The translations under genes were made by a program, and so were the position numbers. 64,000 bases of DNA from Sulfurospirillum sp. UBA2217 (GTDB lineage: Bacteria > Campylobacterota > Campylobacteria > Campylobacterales > Sulfurospirillaceae): NCBI GenBank assembly GCA_002328495.1, contig DCUJ01000010.1:1-64000 (forward strand), read 5' to 3'. Every line of letters begins with the position of its first letter. The stretch's first letter is position 1. Shown here piece after piece: positions 59,024 to 64,000 of this stretch. The notes under the pieces were generated by a model. It saw only the letters and a program-made list of their open reading frames with translations. It had not been told where the DNA came from and ran no database searches.

Positions 59024-60193
59024 ATGACGACTCTAAATTTACATGAACTTCATAAGAAAGCCACGATTTTAGTGGTTGATGATACACCTGAGAATCTTAT
59101 ACTTATGTCTGAACTTCTCCAAAATATCTATACGGTTAAGGTGTGTAATAGTGGTGCAAAAGCACTCAAGTTTATTGATGATGGTGGCAAGCCCGATTTA
59201 ATCTTGCTGGATATCATGATGGTAGGATTGTCTGGTTATGCGGTGATTAAAGAGCTTAAATCTAATGAAATAACGCAAAATATACCTGTGATTTTTTTAA
59301 CGGCTATGAATGCGATTGGTGATGAGGAAAAAGGTCTTGAAATGGGAGCGGCTGATTATATCACTAAACCCATCTCTCCTGCGATTGTCCTAGCACGGGT
59401 GAAAACACAGCTTGAAAATAAGGCGGCGGCTGATTTTTTGAGGGATAAAAATGTCTATCTTGAAACGGAAGTTACCAAACGCACAGAGGAGATATCTGCG
59501 ATTCAAAATGTGACCATTTTAGTCATGGCATCATTAGCAGAAACCCGTGATTTAGATACAGGTAACCATATTAGGCGTACGCAACATTATGTCAAAGCAC
59601 TTGCCAATCAACTTAAATTTCACCCACGATTTAGCCATTTTCTCTCTACTCAAATGATAGAAACACTCTACAAATCAGCACCCTTGCACGACATAGGCAA
59701 AGTGGGTATCCCAGATGCCATTCTTCTAAAACCTGGAAAATATTTGCCCGAAGAGTTTGAGATTATGAAGACGCACACGACATTGGGCAGAGATGCCATT
59801 GAACATGCTGAAATTCAGTTGGGTATCAAAGTAGAATTTCTCCGCATTGCCAAAGAAATAGCCTACTACCATCACGAAAAATGGGATGGTAGCGGATACC
59901 CAACAGGTAGGAGTGGCGATGATATTCCTATCTCAGCACGACTGATGGCACTTGCCGATGTCTATGATGCGCTCATTAGCAAAAGAGTTTATAAAGAGGG
60001 CATGTCACATGAGAAGGCTCTTTCTATCATTGAGGAAGGCAAGGGGTCTCATTTTGATGAAGATGTTGTCGACGCTTTTTTGCAACTACAAGATGCGTTT
60101 CGTACCATTGCCACTCATTTTATCGATACAGATAAAGATATGGCTCAAAAAGAACGCTTAGTCTTACATGTAAAAGAGAATGAAGCTTTATAA
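59024..60193 (+). CDS. HD-GYP response regulator (RpfG-like)
   Basis: The 389-residue protein has a REC domain (about 14-130, LVVDDTPENL, LLDIMMVGLSG, ITKPISPA) and a C-terminal HD-GYP phosphodiesterase domain (NHIRRTQHYVKAL, HDIGKVGIPD, then HHEKWDGSGYP). It should break down c-di-GMP to GMP when phosphorylated. It lies 15 bp after the CheY-like gene and 11 bp before the hybrid kinase, so all three form an operon. The end carries a TTACATGTAA read as LHVK. Confidence 0.93.
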   Translation: MTTLNLHELHKKATILVVDDTPENLILMSELLQNIYTVKVCNSGAKALKFIDDGGKPDLILLDIMMVGLSGYAVIKELKSNEITQNIPVIFLTAMNAIGDEEKGLEMGAADYITKPISPAIVLARVKTQLENKAAADFLRDKNVYLETEVTKRTEEISAIQNVTILVMASLAETRDLDTGNHIRRTQHYVKALANQLKFHPRFSHFLSTQMIETLYKSAPLHDIGKVGIPDAILLKPGKYLPEEFEIMKTHTTLGRDAIEHAEIQLGIKVEFLRIAKEIAYYHHEKWDGSGYPTGRSGDDIPISARLMALADVYDALISKRVYKEGMSHEKALSIIEEGKGSHFDEDVVDAFLQLQDAFRTIATHFIDTDKDMAQKERLVLHVKENEAL

Positions 60194-60204
60194 GGAAAGA
60201 TACC

Positions 60205-63200
60205 ATGCAAAAAATAATAAATTTTATGGCTCGTTTTAAACTGAGTGTCAAATTATTACTGGGTTTTAGTGTTGGTTTTTTGATTGCTTTATTGATAGGG
60301 CTAGAAAGCGTTTCTGCGGTACGAACGCTCAATAAAACGGAACAATACACCTATGATAAACATCTTCTTGGTATTGTTCACATTCAAGAAGCCAATGTTC
60401 AATTGATTTTAATAGGAAGAGCTTTGCGCCAAATGGCATTGGCATCAAATACGCAAGAGCGAGATGTGGCATACAAAAAACTGGTTTCTGCCAAAGGTAT
60501 GCTCAAAAGTGAAATCACCAATAGTCGAGACAGGATTTACAGCGATGAGGGTAAAAAAAGTTTGAGCGATTTTGATGTCTCGCTCAATGCTTACCTCACC
60601 GATGTTGCATACGCTACATCACTCCTCATAAAAGGCGACTTAGGAAGTATAAAAGAGGCAACACAGTTTATATCAGCCCAACAGTTTGGAAAATCAGCGA
60701 ATGAAGCAGATAATGATTTGTCAAATATCGTCAAAATGAAACAAAATGATGCGAAATTTGCGATGCAAAAGAACACGCTTTTGGCACAAGAGGCTCAGGA
60801 TTGGACAAGTTATTTGTTGATTTTTGGTCTTGGGGGAAGTATCGCATTTGGACTTTTGATAAGCACTTCTATTAGCCGACCACTGAGTGATTTGCACACG
60901 AGTATTGAAGAAATTGCCAAAGGAAATCTTGAGATAGTTGTTCCTCATATCGACTACCCCAATGAAATTGGGACGATGGCTCGTTCTATCCATATACTTC
61001 AAAACGGTGCAAAAGCACTAGAAGCGCAACGACAGAACAAACATAAACTCAATGAGATAGACCTCGCCTTACAAACCGTTGCCTCTTTTGAAGCGTTTGG
61101 TGAAGCACTTTGTGCGAAGATGACATTCATACTTGATGGGATTTATAGTGCATTTTATCTCTTTGATGCTTCAAATTTAAAATTACGACGTGTCGGTGGC
61201 TTTGGGTGTGATGATGCTATGCATGCACGTAGTTTTGATTTGGGGCAAGGATTGGTCGGTCAAGTAGCACGTGAAAATAAACCCATTACCATCGCCATGC
61301 CAAAGGAGAGCCCACTTAAAGTGATGCTTGGTGTGGGAAAATTGAGCGTGTTTCATATCGTAATTTTACCAATAGCAGACAATAATAAGATTTTAGGCGT
61401 TCTCGAACTAGGATCAATGGAGCCTTTTAATGAGCAAAACCAACTCTTCATGGAAGCATTGTTACCCGTTTTAGCGACTAAAATTAAAATTTTGAGTGGC
61501 ATTGTACTCACGCGTGATTTGCTTGAAAAAACACAAATGCAAGCATTGGAGCTATCAGCCTCGGAACAGCAATTACGTGTTCGTGGCGAAGAATTAGAAT
61601 CCAACAATGAGCAGTTAATGGAACAAGCAACTCTTCTGGAAGAACAAACAGAAGAGCTTGAAGCGCAAAAAGATTCATTGCTTGGGCATCGTGATGAACT
61701 TGAACGTGCCAAAAGCGTTGCTGAGGATGCGACCAAAGCCAAAAGTGACTTTTTAGCCAATATGAGTCATGAGATACGAACCCCTATGAATACAATCATC
61801 GGTATGTCGCATCTTGCCCTCCAAACGCCACTCAATACCAAACAACGCAATTATGTTGAAAAAGTTAGCTCTGCTGCTAAGAATTTACTGGGTATTATCA
61901 ATGATATTCTTGATTTTTCCAAAATCGAAGCGGGGAAGATGCGATTTGAACTGGCTGATTTTTATCTTGAAGATGTGATGGAAAACCTTGCTGATTTATC
62001 CGCTATAAAATCAAGAGACAAAGGGCTAGAACTACTGTTTGATATTGACAATGATGTACCCATGGGGCTTATAGGCGATCAAATGAGACTCGTCCAGATA
62101 CTTGTTAACCTCACTAACAATGGTATAAAATTTACGGATGCTGGCGAAGTTTCCATTAGGATTCATAAGATTGCTAATGATGATGCCACAAGTGTTCGTT
62201 TGCGCTTTGATATTAAAGACAGTGGTATTGGTCTGAGTCCACAGCAGTGCAATAATCTCTTTAAGGCCTTTTCTCAAGCGGATTCATCAACATCTCGCAA
62301 ATACGGTGGCACGGGACTGGGGCTTACCATTAGCAAACGATTGGTTGAGATGATGGATGGCGAAATCGGAGTCGATAGCACGCTTGGTGTGGGAAGTACC
62401 TTTTATTTTACGGCTAAATTTGGTGTCCAAAATGAGCAGAGAAAGCTTAGTGTTAACAACGAAGATGTAAAGGATTTGCGCATACTCGTTGTTGATGATA
62501 ACGAAAGTGCTAGAGAAATCTTGCACAATATTTTGTTATTTCTAAAATTTGATGTGACAACCGCCAAAAGTGGTGCTGAGGCATTGGAAAAGCTCGAAAA
62601 AGCGCAGTTGGAAAAAAAGCCTTATGGGCTTGTGCTTATTGACTGGATAATGCCAGAGATTGATGGTGTTGAAACCATTAGGCGTATTCGTTTAGATAAT
62701 ACGCTAGCGAATACTCCCGCATTTGTCATGGTTACCGCCTATAGTAAAGAAGAGTTACTGGAAAAAACGGTCGGACTCAATATTGATGGCGTTTTAATCA
62801 AACCCGTAAGTCCTTCCACGCTACTTGATAGCATACTTAATGCTCTTGGCAAAAAGGTCATACCTCGTACACGAAAGTATGAAAAGCAAGCTGACTACCA
62901 AGAGGCGATAAGAATCGTAAAAGGTGCGCATCTGCTTCTTGTTGAAGATAATGTCATGAATCAAGAACTAGCCCTTGAGATACTCCAAGAAGCGGGGCTA
63001 AACGTAGATATTGCCAAAAATGGGGCTGAGGCGGTAGAAAAAGTATTTCAAACGGATTATGATGGTGTTTTGATGGATTGCCAAATGCCTATCATGGATG
63101 GCTTTGAGGCAACGCGTCAGATACGCCTTAATCCACGGTTTGCCAAACTCCCCATACTCGCAATGACTGCCAATGCCATGGCAGGAGATAAGGAAAAATG

Positions 63201-63963
63201 TCTTAACGCAGGCATGAATGACCATATCCCAAAACCCATAGATGTGGCGGGATTGTTTTTAACCATGGCGCAATGGATAAAACCAAAAAATCAAACGATG
63301 AACATAGCGACAGATACGCTCAAACAAGAAGAGGTATCTGAAGAAAATCTAGAAATTGAAGGGGTAGATATAAAGAGCGCCCTTGGAAGAGTAGGCGGAA
63401 ATAAAAAACTACTTCTCAAACTTTTGGGACGCTTCACCGAGACGCAAAAGAATGTGGTCGAACGCATCCAGAAGGCATTGGATATAAAAGACATGGAAAG
63501 TGCTACAAGAGAAGCACACACCATAAAAGGACTAGCTGGAAATATAGGTGCAACTTTTTTGTACACATGCGCAGAAAATCTTGAAAAAATCTTGAAAAAT
63601 GGGAAAATTGATACCTTTGGTAATGCTTTAAATACCATGCAAACTGAGCTTGAAAGAGTAATAGAGACGATTTCAAATGCACTTCCAAAGCTTGAAAAAT
63701 TGCCCAAAAAAATTAAGTCAGCTATTGTAGATATGGAGATCTTTCATAAAGACATTAAAGAGCTCGAAACATTACTAACGAGCCTAGATTCAAAATCGGG
63801 GAAAGCTATAGATGAGCTTCTTGAAAGGCTTATCACGTTAGGTCAAGAATCAAATGCACTTAATATCCAAAAACTCATATATGAATTTGAATTTGAAGTG
63901 GCACGTGAGTTTTTATTTGAAGTAGTAAAACAATTAGATTTGCCTTTCAATGGTGATAGTTAG
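60205..63963 (+). CDS. Giant hybrid sensor histidine kinase (HAMP-GAF-HK-REC-REC-Hpt)
   Basis: The 1252-residue kinase has TM1 (about 12-34), a four-helix periplasmic domain, TM2 (about 198-218) and HAMP (about 220-270). A GAF domain (about 285-430) and a coiled coil follow. HisKA with phospho-acceptor His in MSHEIRTPMNTIIGMSHLAL is at about 525, and HATPase (GGTGLGLTISKRL) at about 640-740. Two REC domains lie at about 757-880 and 908-1030 (LIDWIMPEIDG, LMDCQMPIMDG), and an Hpt domain at about 1055-1150 (EAHTIKGLAGNIG). All phosphorelay residues are intact. It likely passes phosphate to the CheY- or HD-GYP-type regulators in its operon. It ends 37 bases before the window end. Confidence 0.93.
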   Translation: MQKIINFMARFKLSVKLLLGFSVGFLIALLIGLESVSAVRTLNKTEQYTYDKHLLGIVHIQEANVQLILIGRALRQMALASNTQERDVAYKKLVSAKGMLKSEITNSRDRIYSDEGKKSLSDFDVSLNAYLTDVAYATSLLIKGDLGSIKEATQFISAQQFGKSANEADNDLSNIVKMKQNDAKFAMQKNTLLAQEAQDWTSYLLIFGLGGSIAFGLLISTSISRPLSDLHTSIEEIAKGNLEIVVPHIDYPNEIGTMARSIHILQNGAKALEAQRQNKHKLNEIDLALQTVASFEAFGEALCAKMTFILDGIYSAFYLFDASNLKLRRVGGFGCDDAMHARSFDLGQGLVGQVARENKPITIAMPKESPLKVMLGVGKLSVFHIVILPIADNNKILGVLELGSMEPFNEQNQLFMEALLPVLATKIKILSGIVLTRDLLEKTQMQALELSASEQQLRVRGEELESNNEQLMEQATLLEEQTEELEAQKDSLLGHRDELERAKSVAEDATKAKSDFLANMSHEIRTPMNTIIGMSHLALQTPLNTKQRNYVEKVSSAAKNLLGIINDILDFSKIEAGKMRFELADFYLEDVMENLADLSAIKSRDKGLELLFDIDNDVPMGLIGDQMRLVQILVNLTNNGIKFTDAGEVSIRIHKIANDDATSVRLRFDIKDSGIGLSPQQCNNLFKAFSQADSSTSRKYGGTGLGLTISKRLVEMMDGEIGVDSTLGVGSTFYFTAKFGVQNEQRKLSVNNEDVKDLRILVVDDNESAREILHNILLFLKFDVTTAKSGAEALEKLEKAQLEKKPYGLVLIDWIMPEIDGVETIRRIRLDNTLANTPAFVMVTAYSKEELLEKTVGLNIDGVLIKPVSPSTLLDSILNALGKKVIPRTRKYEKQADYQEAIRIVKGAHLLLVEDNVMNQELALEILQEAGLNVDIAKNGAEAVEKVFQTDYDGVLMDCQMPIMDGFEATRQIRLNPRFAKLPILAMTANAMAGDKEKCLNAGMNDHIPKPIDVAGLFLTMAQWIKPKNQTMNIATDTLKQEEVSEENLEIEGVDIKSALGRVGGNKKLLLKLLGRFTETQKNVVERIQKALDIKDMESATREAHTIKGLAGNIGATFLYTCAENLEKILKNGKIDTFGNALNTMQTELERVIETISNALPKLEKLPKKIKSAIVDMEIFHKDIKELETLLTSLDSKSGKAIDELLERLITLGQESNALNIQKLIYEFEFEVAREFLFEVVKQLDLPFNGDS

Positions 63964-64000
63964 AACGTTATATTGGCATTTATTCAATTTTAGAGATTTA

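Overview
The window looks like a chromosome segment of a Campylobacterota bacterium, most likely Sulfurospirillum or a close relative. The support is low to moderate GC, short intergenic gaps, many ATGA-coupled genes, many two-component and c-di-GMP proteins, a cytosolic Cys-type formate dehydrogenase, and a PA2778/PA2779-type peptidase pair. The genus is inferred from gene content only; no 16S gene or other marker is present. 

Layout. 1-64: 3' part of a tRNA-Ser(UGA). 65-8742: an AT-rich island bounded by a direct repeat of the tRNA 3' end (46-81 and 8709-8742). It carries a metallophosphatase, a YgjV-like membrane protein and a tight five-gene operon (1963-8508): an OmpA-type glycine-zipper lipoprotein, a five-TM protein with cytoplasmic zinc ribbons, a secreted vWA-like protein and two more membrane proteins. 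I do not recognise this set as a described system, and it is the best novel-system candidate here. 8843-9733: a putative PD-(D/E)XK nuclease with a duplicated DNA-binding module. 9.8-18.8 kb: formate dehydrogenase, a flavoprotein, a LapG-like protease, an esterase, a Zn/Cd P-type ATPase with its ArsR regulator, and a DMT exporter with an AraC regulator. 19.1-25.7 kb: an outer-membrane barrel and two large exported proteins. 25.7-28.5 kb: a lipoprotein and the AmmeMemoRadiSam trio. 28.5-32.6 kb: an AraC regulator, a hydrolase, an alcohol dehydrogenase and a methyltransferase. 32.7-33.0 kb: a deletion scar made of an AraC and a Fic fragment. 33.2-37.7 kb: a CheB-CheR-PAS fusion coupled to a GGDEF-EAL protein. 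37.8-39.2 kb: a small stress cluster. 39.4-43.7 kb: peptidase/PA2779 pair, response regulator and FIST histidine kinase. 43.7-53.8 kb: a twelve-gene type II secretion operon. 53.8-56.9 kb: two tandem DUF3494 (ice-binding-like) lipoproteins. 57.0-58.5 kb: a second peptidase/PA2779 pair whose peptidase has lost its catalytic Cys, plus a small ORF. 58.6-64 kb: CheY, HD-GYP and a giant hybrid kinase. 

Three non-coding patterns stand out. (1) The palindrome TTACATGTAA occurs 20 times by my reading. It lies inside genes, mostly read as Leu-His-Val-Lys, and as inverted pairs between genes that fold into terminator-like hairpins. It is absent from the island. This resembles a highly iterated palindrome or uptake-sequence family. 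(2) A GGAGAATT-type direct repeat with exact 21-nt spacing lies 27-28 nt upstream of a TATAAT box at three promoters (araC, hydrolase, alcohol dehydrogenase). (3) GGTTA-type repeats with 11-nt spacing lie near both PA2779 operons. 

All calls come from reading the sequence by eye. No database search was possible, and the longer-range family names rest on motif recognition.
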